A stretch of DNA of 16,387 nt from an uncultured Actinomycetes bacterium (lineage in GTDB: Bacteria > Actinomycetota > Thermoleophilia > Solirubrobacterales > 70-9). Below are positions 6,160-13,676 of the stretch, piece by piece. The DNA is taken from NCBI GenBank assembly GCA_946482365.1, contig CAMLQY010000038.1, positions 1 through 16,387 on the forward strand, in the 5' to 3' direction. The notes beneath the pieces are model-generated. The model made no database searches. It saw only the letters and a list, made by a program, of their open reading frames with translations, and was not told the origin of the DNA. Each line of letters opens with the position of its first letter. The first letter of the stretch is position 1. A program made the position numbers and the translations under genes.

Positions 6160-7581
6160 ATGGGCAGGAACGGCTCGCGCGGACGCGCGGGTACCGGGAC
6201 GACCGGCAGATCCAACTCATCGCGAGGCGCACGATCGCGGAGCGTTCGCTATCCGAAGCTGAGACCGGGGCCGGGGCTCTCGGCGGGGGACGTCGCCGCG
6301 CATCAGCGCGGCCGGCTGCAGGAGGCGATGGTCGAGCTTGTCGCCGAGCACGGCTACAACGGCTTCGCCGTGGCGACGTTGAGCAACCACGCCAACGTCT
6401 CGAAGCGAGATTTCTATAAGCATTTCGCCGGCAAGGAGGAGTGTTTCCTCGCCACCTATGACAGCATCGTCAGCCGCTCGGTGCGCGGGATACTCGCCGC
6501 CGCCGAGGGCGAGGAGGAGTGGCGTGAGCGGCTTCGGCTCGGGTCCCTCGCCTTCGCCGGTCAGATCGCCAACAGCCCCGACACGGCACGACTGGCCCTG
6601 ATCGAGGTCTTCGCCGCCGGCCCCATCGCGGTCGAGCCGATGCTGCGTACGAGCCGGCTCTTCGAGGCGCTGGTGGCGAAGAATTCCACCTTCGCCGACG
6701 GGGCCCCCCGGCTGCCGCGACTGGTGGTGAAAGGCATCGTCGCCGGCGGCGGCTGGATGGCGCGGGCGCGGCTGCTCTCCGGACACGTGCGGGAGCCGGC
6801 GCTCGACGGGGGTGAGCTGCTGGAGTGGGCGCTCTCCTTCTGCGACGGCGACGCCGTCCGCCTGCGCGGCCTCGGGGTCACGAAGACGCCGCCGCTGCCT
6901 TCGGCCGCTGCCGAGATGCCGCTGGTGAACGAGCGCGCGCTGATCCTGGCAGCGACGGCGCGACTGGCGAGCGAAGGGGGATACGCAGCGCTTACGGTGC
7001 CGCGGGTACGCGCCACCGCTGGTGTATCCAAGCGCAGCTTCGATGCCCACTTCGAGGGGGTGGCGGACTGTTTCCTGGCGACGCTCGAGATGCTCGGCGG
7101 CCGCACACTGGCCGCAGCGGCGCCCTGCTACCTCATGGCTGACGATTGGGCGAGCGGCGTCCACCGCATGATTGCCGGCCTCTGTCGATACCTCGCCTGC
7201 GACCCCACCTTCACCAGCCTTGCCTTCCCCGAGGTCTTCTCGCCAGGCCTCGAGGCGATCCAGTGGCGCAGCGAGATGACCGCCAGGCTGGCAGCGATGC
7301 TCCGGCGGGGAGCCCCGCCGGAGCAGCAGCCGAGCAGGTTCGCGGCAGAAGCATCGGTCGGGGCGATATGGGGAGTGATTCACCACTTCGTCGCCATCGG
7401 CCGCAGCGCTCAACTGCCGATCGCGACGCCGATGCTTTCTTACATCGCGCTTGCCCCGGCGCTCGGAGGGGCGGCAGCGGTAGACGTGATTCTCGCCGAG
7501 GAGGGTGAGAACGCGAATGCTGACGTCGCCCCGAGCGCTGGGAATTTCCAACACTCAATAGATAGGAACCATTTCGCCTGA
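6160..7581 (+). CDS. Tandem TetR-family regulator with two DNA-binding domains
   Basis: This 473-residue protein is about twice the length of a normal TetR repressor. A basic, Gly/Ser/Arg-rich tail (1-40) is followed by a first TetR helix-turn-helix (about 52-98, VSKRDFYKHFAGKEECFLAT), its helical ligand/dimerisation domain (about 105-240), a second helix-turn-helix (about 258-306, VSKRSFDAHFEGVADCFLAT) and a second helical domain (about 310-445). The two halves align, so this is an internal duplication or fusion. Both recognition helices keep TetR-like residues, so both could bind DNA. Normal TetR proteins dimerise; this one might act as a pseudo-dimeric monomer. The effector is unknown. Possible targets are itself, the divergent membrane protein or the downstream reductase/exporter cluster, by position only. 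Confidence 0.9.
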   Translation: MGRNGSRGRAGTGTTGRSNSSRGARSRSVRYPKLRPGPGLSAGDVAAHQRGRLQEAMVELVAEHGYNGFAVATLSNHANVSKRDFYKHFAGKEECFLATYDSIVSRSVRGILAAAEGEEEWRERLRLGSLAFAGQIANSPDTARLALIEVFAAGPIAVEPMLRTSRLFEALVAKNSTFADGAPRLPRLVVKGIVAGGGWMARARLLSGHVREPALDGGELLEWALSFCDGDAVRLRGLGVTKTPPLPSAAAEMPLVNERALILAATARLASEGGYAALTVPRVRATAGVSKRSFDAHFEGVADCFLATLEMLGGRTLAAAAPCYLMADDWASGVHRMIAGLCRYLACDPTFTSLAFPEVFSPGLEAIQWRSEMTARLAAMLRRGAPPEQQPSRFAAEASVGAIWGVIHHFVAIGRSAQLPIATPMLSYIALAPALGGAAAVDVILAEEGENANADVAPSAGNFQHSIDRNHFA

Positions 7582-7618
7582 ACGCTTGTTCCGCTCTGCG
7601 TAGGGCTGGATTCTCATG

Positions 7619-7665
7619 CTGGCGGCGTAGGGGAAGCCGCAATGCGGCACTGGGAGCGCCGCCAG
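7619..7665 (+). other. Nested stem-loop between the TetR and reductase genes
   Basis: CTGGCGGCG (7619-7627) pairs with CGCCGCCAG (7657-7665). Inside, GCCGC (7636-7640) pairs with GCGGC (7644-7648). It lies 38 nt after the TetR stop codon and just ahead of a second, stronger hairpin. It could be part of a terminator or of a structured leader. Confidence 0.5.
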
Positions 7666-7672
7666 GGAGAGT

Positions 7673-7710
7673 GGGGGGCCGGGCCCGGAGGGATTCGGGC
7701 CCGGCCCCCC
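7673..7710 (+). terminator. Very stable GC hairpin ahead of the aldo/keto reductase
   Basis: A perfect 15-bp stem, GGGGGGCCGGGCCCG (7673-7687) with CGGGCCCGGCCCCCC (7696-7710), has an 8-nt loop. There is no T-tract after it, which is common for terminators in GC-rich actinobacteria. It ends 35 nt before the reductase ATG. It most likely closes the TetR transcript, but if transcription starts upstream it would be a leader structure. Confidence 0.55.
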
Positions 7711-7745
7711 GATGACACCTCAAACAAGGAGATCAAGGAAGCGAA

Positions 7746-8531
7746 ATGCCCAAGTCGACCATTCCCAACATCACCCTCCACGACGGCATCGAGATACCGC
7801 AGCTGGGTTTCGGCGCTTTCCAGGTGCCGCTCGAGGAAGCCCAGGCTGCCGTCGAGCTGGCGCTGGAGGTCGGCTATCGGCACATCGACACAGCGGCCGC
7901 CTACCACAACGAGAGGGGAGTCGGCAGGGCCCTCGCCGCTTCGGGGTTGCCCCGGGAGGACTACTTCGTCACCACCAAGCTCTGGAACTCCCAGCAAGGT
8001 CATGACTCGACCCTGATGGCCTTCGAGGCGAGCCTCGAGCGGCTCGGGCTCGACCACGTCGACCTCTACCTGATCCACTGGCCCGTCCCGACCGAGGGGC
8101 GGTTCCTCGAGACGTGGGGGGCCTTCGAGCAGATCCTCCGGGAGGAGGCTGCGCGCACGATCGGCGTCTCCAACTTCCGCATCAAGGACCTCGAAGCACT
8201 GGGGCGGGAAACGGAGGTGCGGCCGACGGTGAACCAGGTCGAGCTGCACCCGCGCCTGCAGCAGGCCAACCTGCGCGCCTGGCACGCCGAGCACGACATC
8301 GCCACCGAGACCTGGAGCCCGCTCACGCAGGGCGCGCTGTTCGACGAGACGATCGTCCGCGTGGCCGAGGGCCACGGCAAGACGCCTGCCCAGGTGATCC
8401 TGCGCTGGCACCTGCAGCTCGGCAACGTCGTCATCCCCAAGTCGGTGACGCCGGCGCGGATCCGCGAGAGCATCGACGTCTTCGACTTCGAGCTCTCCGG
8501 CGAGGAGATGGCGGCGATCGGCGGCTTTTAG
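7746..8531 (+). CDS. Aldo/keto reductase (AKR5-like), short C-terminus
   Basis: This cytosolic NADPH-dependent oxidoreductase of the (beta/alpha)8 aldo/keto reductase family reduces aldehydes or ketones. It resembles 2,5-diketo-D-gluconate reductase-type enzymes; the true substrate is unknown. The catalytic tetrad is complete: D48, Y53, K78 and H111 (in HIDTAAAYHNE, TTKLW and LIHWP). GVSNF is at 140-144, and the NADPH-binding IPKSVTPARIRES is at 230-242. The protein stops at MAAIGGF (261 residues), whereas relatives usually continue about 15 residues to a tail resembling RxGPDPxxF. It therefore seems clipped at the 3' end. AAGGAA lies 5 nt before the ATG and a second AAGGAG is further upstream. 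Its stop codon overlaps that of the convergent exporter. Confidence 0.92.
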   Translation: MPKSTIPNITLHDGIEIPQLGFGAFQVPLEEAQAAVELALEVGYRHIDTAAAYHNERGVGRALAASGLPREDYFVTTKLWNSQQGHDSTLMAFEASLERLGLDHVDLYLIHWPVPTEGRFLETWGAFEQILREEAARTIGVSNFRIKDLEALGRETEVRPTVNQVELHPRLQQANLRAWHAEHDIATETWSPLTQGALFDETIVRVAEGHGKTPAQVILRWHLQLGNVVIPKSVTPARIRESIDVFDFELSGEEMAAIGGF

Positions 8532-10129
8532 CCCAGCGCCACGCCCTCGATCGCCGCGGAGGGCCTGGGATCTGGCAGGCGAAGCATGCGGAAAGAGGCG
8601 AAGAGCCCGATCAGGGCAGCGAAGAGGGGAACGGCCAGCGCAACCTGAAGGGCGAGCGGCCTGGCGTCCGTGTTGATGCTGACGATCTCCTCGCGGACGT
8701 CCTCGGGCTGGCCGGCGAGCAGCTCTTCCAGCTGGGCGTTGCTCATCAGCTGCGCGTCGTCCTCCAGCGCAGCGGCGACTCGCTGCTGCTCGGGCGGGGT
8801 CAGCACGTCGCTCGCCTCCGACTTCTGGGTGAAGGCGATGGAGAGCGCAGCCAGCATGATCGCGCCGGCGAACGCCAATCCCAGCGAGAGGCCGAAGGAC
8901 CCGGTTGCCGAGTTGACGCCGGCCGCCTCGCCGACCCGCTCCTCGGAGATCGTGGACAGGGTGTAGTTGTTGAGCTGAGAGACCAGCAGGCCGAGCCCCG
9001 CCCCCGCGAGCACGAGCGGCACGACGAGGTACCAGCCGCTGTCGGCGCGCGGGACGATCGGGATCAGCAGCAACATCGACGCCGAGAGCAGCGCGAACCC
9101 GGCCAGGATGAGGCTGGCGGGCCGCCGCTTCCCCGCCCTTTTCCCTGCGAGCAACGCCACGGCGAACATCGTCAGGGAGAGCGGTGCCAGGGACAGGCCC
9201 GCCTGCATCGCGTTGTAATCGAGCACCATCTGCAGGTAGATCGGCAGCGCGATCAGCATCCCGCCAAGGGCTATCTGCTGGAGGATCCCCTGGGAGATCC
9301 CGAAGCTGAACAGCTTGGATTCGAACAGGTGTGGGTCGAGCAGGGCGGGCTTGCCCTCGCGTGTGCGGCGCAGCAGCCAGTAGGCAAGGGCGCCCATCGC
9401 GGCCAGCCCTGAGGCGAGAAGCAGGCCGACCGACTCGCCGCCCTCCTGCCAGGCCAGGACGCCGAGCACGAGGCCGCCCATGCCCAGGGCCGAGAGGACC
9501 GAGCCGACGAAGTCCGCGCCCCGCTCGCCTGTGTACGGCACGTCGCGAAGGAGGCGCCTGCTGCCGAGCAGCACGACGGCGATGACGACGGCCTCGAGCA
9601 TGAACCCCACGCGCCAGGACAGGTAGGTCGTCAGGAAGCCTCCGAGCAGGGGCCCGATCGCCGCGGCGATCGCGGCCGAGGCGCCGACCAGGGCGTAGGC
9701 CTTCGCCTGCGCGGTCCCCTCGAAGTTGCCGTGGATCAGCGACTGCATGGCGGGGAGGTACAGCGAGGCGCCGAGGCCGCCGATCACCGCCCAGAAGACG
9801 ATGATCGCGGCCAGGCCCTGGGCGAACACCATCGCCAGGGCGCCCGACACGTAGAGGAGCAGACCGATGACGTAGGCCCGCTTGCGGCCGAAGAAGTCGC
9901 CGATCTTGCTGCCGATCAGGATGAAGGCGGCGGAGACCAGCGCCTCGATCGCGATCGCCGACTGCACCCCGCTCACGGTCGTGTCGAGGTCGCGGACGAC
10001 CGCCGAGATCGAGACGTTCATCAGCGACGTGTCGATGACGAACACGAACATCGCCATCGCGAGCAGGAGGGCGAGCCGTTGATCGCCCCTTCCCTCTTCG
10101 GCAGCGGCCGTGTCGACGTTCTCGGTCAT
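8528..10129 (-). CDS. MFS drug-efflux transporter, DHA2 (14-helix) family
   Basis: This 533-residue inner-membrane proton-coupled exporter is of the type that extrudes drugs and other toxic compounds. TMS1 carries the acidic residue D33 (FVIDTSLMNVS). Motif A (GSKIGDFFGRKRAYVIG, 73-89) lies between helices 2 and 3. The antiporter motif C is seen in GASAAIAAAIGPLLGGF. The 14-helix length and a large hydrophilic loop before the last helix (SEASDVL... to ...SINTDARP) fit DHA2 proteins. AGGAGGTGA precedes the ATG with about 10 nt spacing. The TAA stop shares bases with the stop of the convergent reductase. It is divergent from the GST-like gene. Its substrate cannot be told from sequence. Confidence 0.92.
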   Translation of the reverse strand: MTENVDTAAAEEGRGDQRLALLLAMAMFVFVIDTSLMNVSISAVVRDLDTTVSGVQSAIAIEALVSAAFILIGSKIGDFFGRKRAYVIGLLLYVSGALAMVFAQGLAAIIVFWAVIGGLGASLYLPAMQSLIHGNFEGTAQAKAYALVGASAAIAAAIGPLLGGFLTTYLSWRVGFMLEAVVIAVVLLGSRRLLRDVPYTGERGADFVGSVLSALGMGGLVLGVLAWQEGGESVGLLLASGLAAMGALAYWLLRRTREGKPALLDPHLFESKLFSFGISQGILQQIALGGMLIALPIYLQMVLDYNAMQAGLSLAPLSLTMFAVALLAGKRAGKRRPASLILAGFALLSASMLLLIPIVPRADSGWYLVVPLVLAGAGLGLLVSQLNNYTLSTISEERVGEAAGVNSATGSFGLSLGLAFAGAIMLAALSIAFTQKSEASDVLTPPEQQRVAAALEDDAQLMSNAQLEELLAGQPEDVREEIVSINTDARPLALQVALAVPLFAALIGLFASFRMLRLPDPRPSAAIEGVALG

Positions 10130-10210
10130 GGCGGATTGCTCACCTCCTCACCGCGGGGCAGGGTAGTGCGCGACGGCGACGGTGAGCGACTAGGGGCAAG
10201 CGGTGAAGGA

Positions 10211-10238
10211 CGCAGCACGCTTGGCGTAGGGTGCTGCG
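10211..10238. promoter_or_regulatory. Dyad at the GST-like gene start
   Basis: CGCAGCAC (10211-10218) and GTGCTGCG (10231-10238) are a perfect 8-bp inverted repeat with a 12-nt spacer, in the divergent interval between exporter and GST-like gene. The right arm contains the GTG at 10231. It could be an operator or an RNA hairpin that hides the start codon. Confidence 0.4.
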
Positions 10239-10983
10239 CGTGTCGGCGACGCTCTACGCGGTGCATACCTCGCACTCCGCGCACACTGCGCGCCTGATGC
10301 TGGAGCACAAGGGAATCGAGCACAGGGTGGTCAACCTGGTGCCCGGCACCCACGCCGCATTGCTGCGGCCGCTTGGCTTCCGCCGTGGCACGGTGCCCGC
10401 CATGAGGCTGGACGGACGGCGCGTCCAGGGATCGCGTGCGATCGCTCGCGCGCTCGAGGTGGCACAGCCGGAGCCGCCGCTGTTTCCCGCCGACCCGCGG
10501 GAGCGGACCCGGGTCGAGGAGGCCGAGCGCTGGGGCGACGAGGTCCTGCAGCTGGCTCCGCGGCGGCTGGGCGGCTGGATCAACGTCCACCAGCCGGAGC
10601 TGCGCGCCAAGCTGTCCCGCGAGGCCGGCGTGCCGGCACCGCGCCTGGTCGCCTCGGTCGGCTGGCCGGTGGCCTGGTACTTCGCGCACAAGGTCGGGGC
10701 AAACGACACCGAGGGCATAAAGAGGACGGCCGAAGAGCTGCCCGCCCTGCTCGACCACGTCGAGGAGCTGCTCGACGAAGGGACGATCGGCGGCGAGCAG
10801 CGCAACGCCGCCGACTTCCAGATCGGGACCTCGGTCCGGCTGCTGATGGCCTTCGAGGACCTGGCGCCAGCGCTGGAGGTTCGCAGGGCGGCGCGCTTCG
10901 CCGGTGAGCTGATGCCCGACTACCCGACGGGCATTCCAGCGGGTTTGGTCCCGCAGGAGTGGCTCGAGCCACTTCGACGCTGA
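10231..10983 (+). CDS. Glutathione S-transferase-like protein
   Basis: This 250-residue protein has a thioredoxin-fold GST N-terminal domain: an early beta-strand and SHSAHTARLML helix (13-24), TVPAMRLDG with the structural cis-proline (54-62), and GSRAIARAL (67-75) in place of the usual ESxAI thiol-binding motif. A helical C-terminal domain follows (about 90-240). Actinobacteria of this kind usually use mycothiol or other thiols rather than glutathione, so the cosubstrate is uncertain. SHS at 14-16 may supply the catalytic serine or an equivalent. Starts at GTG 10231 and GTG 10240 are both possible; the latter has GTAGGG upstream. It is divergent from the MFS exporter by 101 nt. Confidence 0.75.
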   Translation: MLRVSATLYAVHTSHSAHTARLMLEHKGIEHRVVNLVPGTHAALLRPLGFRRGTVPAMRLDGRRVQGSRAIARALEVAQPEPPLFPADPRERTRVEEAERWGDEVLQLAPRRLGGWINVHQPELRAKLSREAGVPAPRLVASVGWPVAWYFAHKVGANDTEGIKRTAEELPALLDHVEELLDEGTIGGEQRNAADFQIGTSVRLLMAFEDLAPALEVRRAARFAGELMPDYPTGIPAGLVPQEWLEPLRR

Positions 10984-10995
10984 CCACCGAGCGGA

Positions 10996-11068
10996 TGGAG
11001 CTGAGGGGGCTCGAACCCCTGACCTTCGCGCTGCCAGCGCGACGCTCTTCCAGCTGAGCTACAGCCCC
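10996..11068 (-). tRNA. tRNA-Ala (anticodon GGC)
   Basis: This 73-nt gene on the minus strand begins GGGGCTGTAGCTC. The acceptor stem GGGGCTG/CAGCTCC contains the G3:U70 wobble pair that identifies alanine tRNAs. The anticodon loop is CTGGCAG on a TCGCG/CGCGA stem, giving anticodon GGC. The T arm is AGGGG-TTCGAGC-CCCCT. The discriminator is A. The 3' CCA is not encoded, so it must be added after transcription. Confidence 0.96.
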
Positions 11069-11117
11069 AGGTGCTTCGCCGGCCAGTTTAGCGCCGCGCC
11101 CGTGGGACCAGGTGCGG

Positions 11118-12302
11118 TCAGGAAAGCGTGCGAAAGGAGATTCCCGCCCGCTGCAGGCGCTCCAGCAGGGCGTCGCCCATCGCCTGGGCGGTGGTGACCT
11201 GGCCCGCTTTCCCGGGCAGCTCGTCGAAGGCGAGGCAGAGAGCCGACTCGGCGAGCATCTTGGCCGTCTCGTCGTAGCCGGGGTCGGCGCCGGAGACCTC
11301 GGTGACGACCCGCTCGCCGCCGCCCTCGCCGACGAAGGTCACCTTGAACCAGCTCTTCGCGCGCACCGCCTCGCTCGGCCCCTCGCCCGGCGATTTCGCC
11401 CTGAGCAGGAGCTTGCGGGTGGGCGGCAGGAGTGCCAGCAGGAACGTCGGCGGGATGGCGGCGGCACCGGCGAAGAGCACCGGCAGGTGCTTGACGACGA
11501 GGTTGTGGCCGTAGCTGAAGTCCGGCCCGTAGCGCTCCAGCGCGGCGGCGGAGCGACGCACGACCGGGCCGTCGATGGTCGGGAACGTCACGGTCCAGCC
11601 GCCCAGCTCGGCGTCGCGCCGCAGCCCGGCCGGAGCCGAGTGGACCCGGCGCCCGGGGGGTCGCTGCTCGCTTCGCCGGCGGCGCCGGGCGGCGCTGACC
11701 GTCTGTCGCACCCGGCCGAAGGCGTTGATAGCCGAGTGGAAGGTGCCGCCGGAGAACTGACCCTCGACCCGGACGTAGCCGTTGACCGTCAACGGCACGC
11801 CCTCCGGAAGCTGCTTGACCGTGAAGTAGGCGCCGAGGTCGTGCGGGATCGAGTCGAAGCCGCAGCAATGGACGAGCCGCGCCCCGCTCTGCCGCGCCTG
11901 CTCGTGGTAGCCGAGCCACATCCGGTCGACGAACTCCGGCTCCCCCGTGAGGTCGACGTAATCGGTGCCGGCCGCGGCGCAGGCGGCGACCAGGGGCTCC
12001 CCGTAGAAGGCGTAGGGACCGACTGTGGTGGCGACGACACCGGCGGCCCCGGCGACCTTGGCCAGCGAAGCCGAGTCGGCCGCGTCGGCCTCGAGCAGGT
12101 CGGGTGCCAGGACACCGGGCCGGAGAATCCCCTCGAGCTCCGCGCGGACGGCCTCCAGCTTGGCCCGGTTGCGGCCAACGAGGGCCCAGCGAAGCCCGTC
12201 GGGGCCGTTCGCCGCGAGGTACCGCGCGGTCAGCCCGCCGGTGAACCCGGTCGCCCCGAAGAGCGCGAGGTCGTATTCCCGCTCGGCCGCCACCGGGCGC
12301 AT
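11118..12302 (-). CDS. Saccharopine dehydrogenase-like NAD(P)-binding oxidoreductase (trans-acting enoyl reductase family)
   Basis: This 394-residue protein begins with a Rossmann fold carrying the nucleotide-binding GATGFTG (16-22) after YDLALF. Family landmarks follow: LVGRNRAKLE (41-50), TTVGPYAFYGEPLV (92-105), DYVDLTGEPEF (114-124) and CCGFDSIPHDLG (146-157). This is the pattern of the 'saccharopine dehydrogenase NADP-binding domain' proteins that include mycobacterial trans-acting enoyl reductases used in lipid synthesis. It is not expected to make lysine. An Arg-rich stretch occurs near 190-225. No clear Shine-Dalgarno precedes ATG 12302. It follows the methyltransferase by 48 nt on the same strand, so cotranscription is likely. 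Its substrate is unknown. Confidence 0.85.
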   Translation of the reverse strand: MRPVAAEREYDLALFGATGFTGGLTARYLAANGPDGLRWALVGRNRAKLEAVRAELEGILRPGVLAPDLLEADAADSASLAKVAGAAGVVATTVGPYAFYGEPLVAACAAAGTDYVDLTGEPEFVDRMWLGYHEQARQSGARLVHCCGFDSIPHDLGAYFTVKQLPEGVPLTVNGYVRVEGQFSGGTFHSAINAFGRVRQTVSAARRRRRSEQRPPGRRVHSAPAGLRRDAELGGWTVTFPTIDGPVVRRSAAALERYGPDFSYGHNLVVKHLPVLFAGAAAIPPTFLLALLPPTRKLLLRAKSPGEGPSEAVRAKSWFKVTFVGEGGGERVVTEVSGADPGYDETAKMLAESALCLAFDELPGKAGQVTTAQAMGDALLERLQRAGISFRTLS

Positions 12303-12350
12303 TCTTGCGAAAGGGGCCTGAACCGGCGGTGTGACCCCGGCGGCGCGGCG

Positions 12351-13154
12351 CTACGCGCCGGCCCGGCGGGCGACGTAGATCGCCTTGGTGTGCTGCGCGA
12401 TGTCGAGCGGCTGCACCGGGATCCCGTCCAGGCCGTGGCCGTAGACGTCGATGCACTCCAGGCCGGCCCGCTCCAGCGCGGCCAGAACCTCGGCTTCGGG
12501 GAAGTGGCGCTGGCGGTGGACGGCCGTCTCGCCCGCGGCGACACCCGCCCCCTCCGCGCTCTCCACTTCGAGGCGCGATTCGCATATCGACCCGGCGGGG
12601 ACGTCTGCAGGGGCCAGGCCGCGCCACACGAACCGCTTGCCGCCTTGCTCGAGGACCGAGGTCTCGGCGTAGAAGGTCCTGTAGACGAGCAGCTCGTTGA
12701 CGTCGAAGAGGAGCAGCCCGGTGGCGGCGAGGTTGTCCCGCATCCCCCGCAGCGCCTCCTCCAGTTCCTTCGGGCTGAGGAGGTAGTTGACCGCGTCGTC
12801 GAGCGCCCAGACGAGGTCGAACTCCCCGAGCTTCGGCAGCTCGCGCATGTCGGCGAGAGAGAGCGCGACCGCGTCGCCCACCTTCTCCTCGGCCAGGGCC
12901 AGCATCGCCGGCGACAGGTCGCAGGCGGCCACCTCCCAGCCACGCGGCAACATCGGCAGGAAGCTCTTGCCCGTCCCGCAGGCCACGTCGAGCAGGCGCC
13001 TCCCCGTCAGCCCGTTGGCCTCGAGGATCTTCAGCAGGTCGGTCAGCCACCCCTCATAGTCGTAATGGGCGGTGAAGTCGTCATAGACGGGCGCCATCGC
13101 CTCGTAGGTGCCGAGCGCCCAGTCCACCTGCGAACCCGCGGTCTTCGCCTCCAT
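12351..13154 (-). CDS. Class I SAM-dependent methyltransferase
   Basis: This 267-residue cytosolic methyltransferase has SAM-binding motif I LLDVACGTG (54-62), the acidic residue D79 at the end of strand 2 (VAACDLSPAML), ADMREL (101-106) and the motif-IV region FDLVWALDDAVNYL (112-125). The N-terminal YEAMAPVYDDF is typical of small-molecule methyltransferases. A beta-rich insertion (about 160-220) precedes the last strands. The substrate cannot be predicted. It sits 44 nt after the VOC gene and 48 nt before the oxidoreductase. No Shine-Dalgarno is evident before ATG 13154. Confidence 0.85.
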   Translation of the reverse strand: MEAKTAGSQVDWALGTYEAMAPVYDDFTAHYDYEGWLTDLLKILEANGLTGRRLLDVACGTGKSFLPMLPRGWEVAACDLSPAMLALAEEKVGDAVALSLADMRELPKLGEFDLVWALDDAVNYLLSPKELEEALRGMRDNLAATGLLLFDVNELLVYRTFYAETSVLEQGGKRFVWRGLAPADVPAGSICESRLEVESAEGAGVAAGETAVHRQRHFPEAEVLAALERAGLECIDVYGHGLDGIPVQPLDIAQHTKAIYVARRAGA

Positions 13155-13168
13155 GGACGGAAGACCGG

Positions 13169-13186
13169 ACTTTTACTCAGAAAAGT
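13169..13186. promoter_or_regulatory. AT-rich dyad between the VOC and methyltransferase genes
   Basis: ACTTTT (13169-13174) and AAAAGT (13181-13186) form a 6-bp inverted repeat around ACTCAG. GGA/TCC pairing extends it with one bulge. It is the only AT-rich patch in this 44-nt gap. A weak terminator, an operator or a promoter element are all possible. Confidence 0.35.
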
Positions 13187-13198
13187 TCCAGTAACGCT

Positions 13199-13636
13199 TC
13201 AGCCGATCTCCTCTGCCAGCTCGACGATGATCCCCTCGGGGCCGCGGACGTAGCAGACCCGGTAGCGGTCCTCATAGCGCACCAGCTCGCCGACGAGCTC
13301 GGTGCCGCGGGCTCGCAGGCCGGCGACGAGGGCGTCGATGTCCTCGACGACGAAGGAGAGATGGCGGATGCCAGGTGTGTTCACCGGCGCATGCGGGTCG
13401 CCGTCCGGGCTCGGCGGTGAGTGGAACTTCGCCAGCTCGAGCCGCCTCTGGCCGTCCGCGGTCCGCAGCATCGCGAGCTCCGAGCGGACGCCGTCGAGCC
13501 CCACGATGCGGTCAGCCCAGCGACCTTCGACCGTCCCTTCGCCCTCCAGCTCGAGCCCGAGCTCGATGAAGAACTCGGTCGCAGCCGCGAGGTCGTCGAC
13601 CACGATGCCGACGTGGTCCATCCGCTGGATCGTCAT
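13199..13636 (-). CDS. VOC-superfamily (glyoxalase/dioxygenase-fold) protein
   Basis: This 145-residue protein has the two paired beta-alpha-beta-beta-beta modules of the vicinal-oxygen-chelate fold. Likely metal ligands are H8 (MDHVGI), E67 (RRLELAKF), H92 (GIRHLSFVV) and E139 (GIIVELAEE). The C-terminal YVRGPEGIIVEL is typical of glyoxalase/bleomycin-resistance-type proteins. A methylmalonyl-CoA epimerase role is conceivable, given the acyl-CoA dehydrogenase 40 nt upstream. However, the epimerase signature late in the protein (HPK...GVLIEL) is not matched, so I do not call it. A GGAG lies only 3 nt before the ATG, too close for a Shine-Dalgarno, while TAGCAT is 8 nt upstream. Confidence 0.85.
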   Translation of the reverse strand: MTIQRMDHVGIVVDDLAAATEFFIELGLELEGEGTVEGRWADRIVGLDGVRSELAMLRTADGQRRLELAKFHSPPSPDGDPHAPVNTPGIRHLSFVVEDIDALVAGLRARGTELVGELVRYEDRYRVCYVRGPEGIIVELAEEIG

Positions 13637-13644
13637 CTACTCCA

Positions 13645-13650
13645 ATGCTA
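13645..13650 (-). promoter_or_regulatory. Candidate -10 box for near-leaderless VOC transcription
   Basis: On the minus strand TAGCAT fits TANNNT and ends 8 nt before the VOC start codon, within the 40-nt gap after the acyl-CoA dehydrogenase. No matching -35 hexamer is visible. Confidence 0.3.
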
Positions 13651-13676
13651 ATCGCGAGCCACGTGCCGCCCGGCGA

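Noticed and set aside
6217..7554. 445-codon minus-strand frame opposite the tandem TetR gene
   Set aside because: The TetR frame has a strong Shine-Dalgarno and two recognisable domains; the antisense frame has none.
7673..7710. Transposon end or attachment site at the 15-bp GC palindrome
   Set aside because: No integrase, transposase or matching distant copy is visible; a terminator or leader hairpin is the simpler explanation.
10996..11068. tRNA gene as a genomic-island integration site
   Set aside because: No integrase and no direct repeat of the tRNA 3' end was seen nearby; flanking genes look like ordinary chromosome.
11112..13253. 713-codon plus-strand frame and 663-codon minus-strand frame over the oxidoreductase and methyltransferase genes
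   Set aside because: Both overlap two well-supported genes in other frames and have low-complexity composition; no recognisable motif.
13199..13636. Methylmalonyl/ethylmalonyl-CoA epimerase
   Set aside because: The VOC metal ligands are present but the late epimerase signature is missing, so neighbourhood alone is not enough for the specific name.
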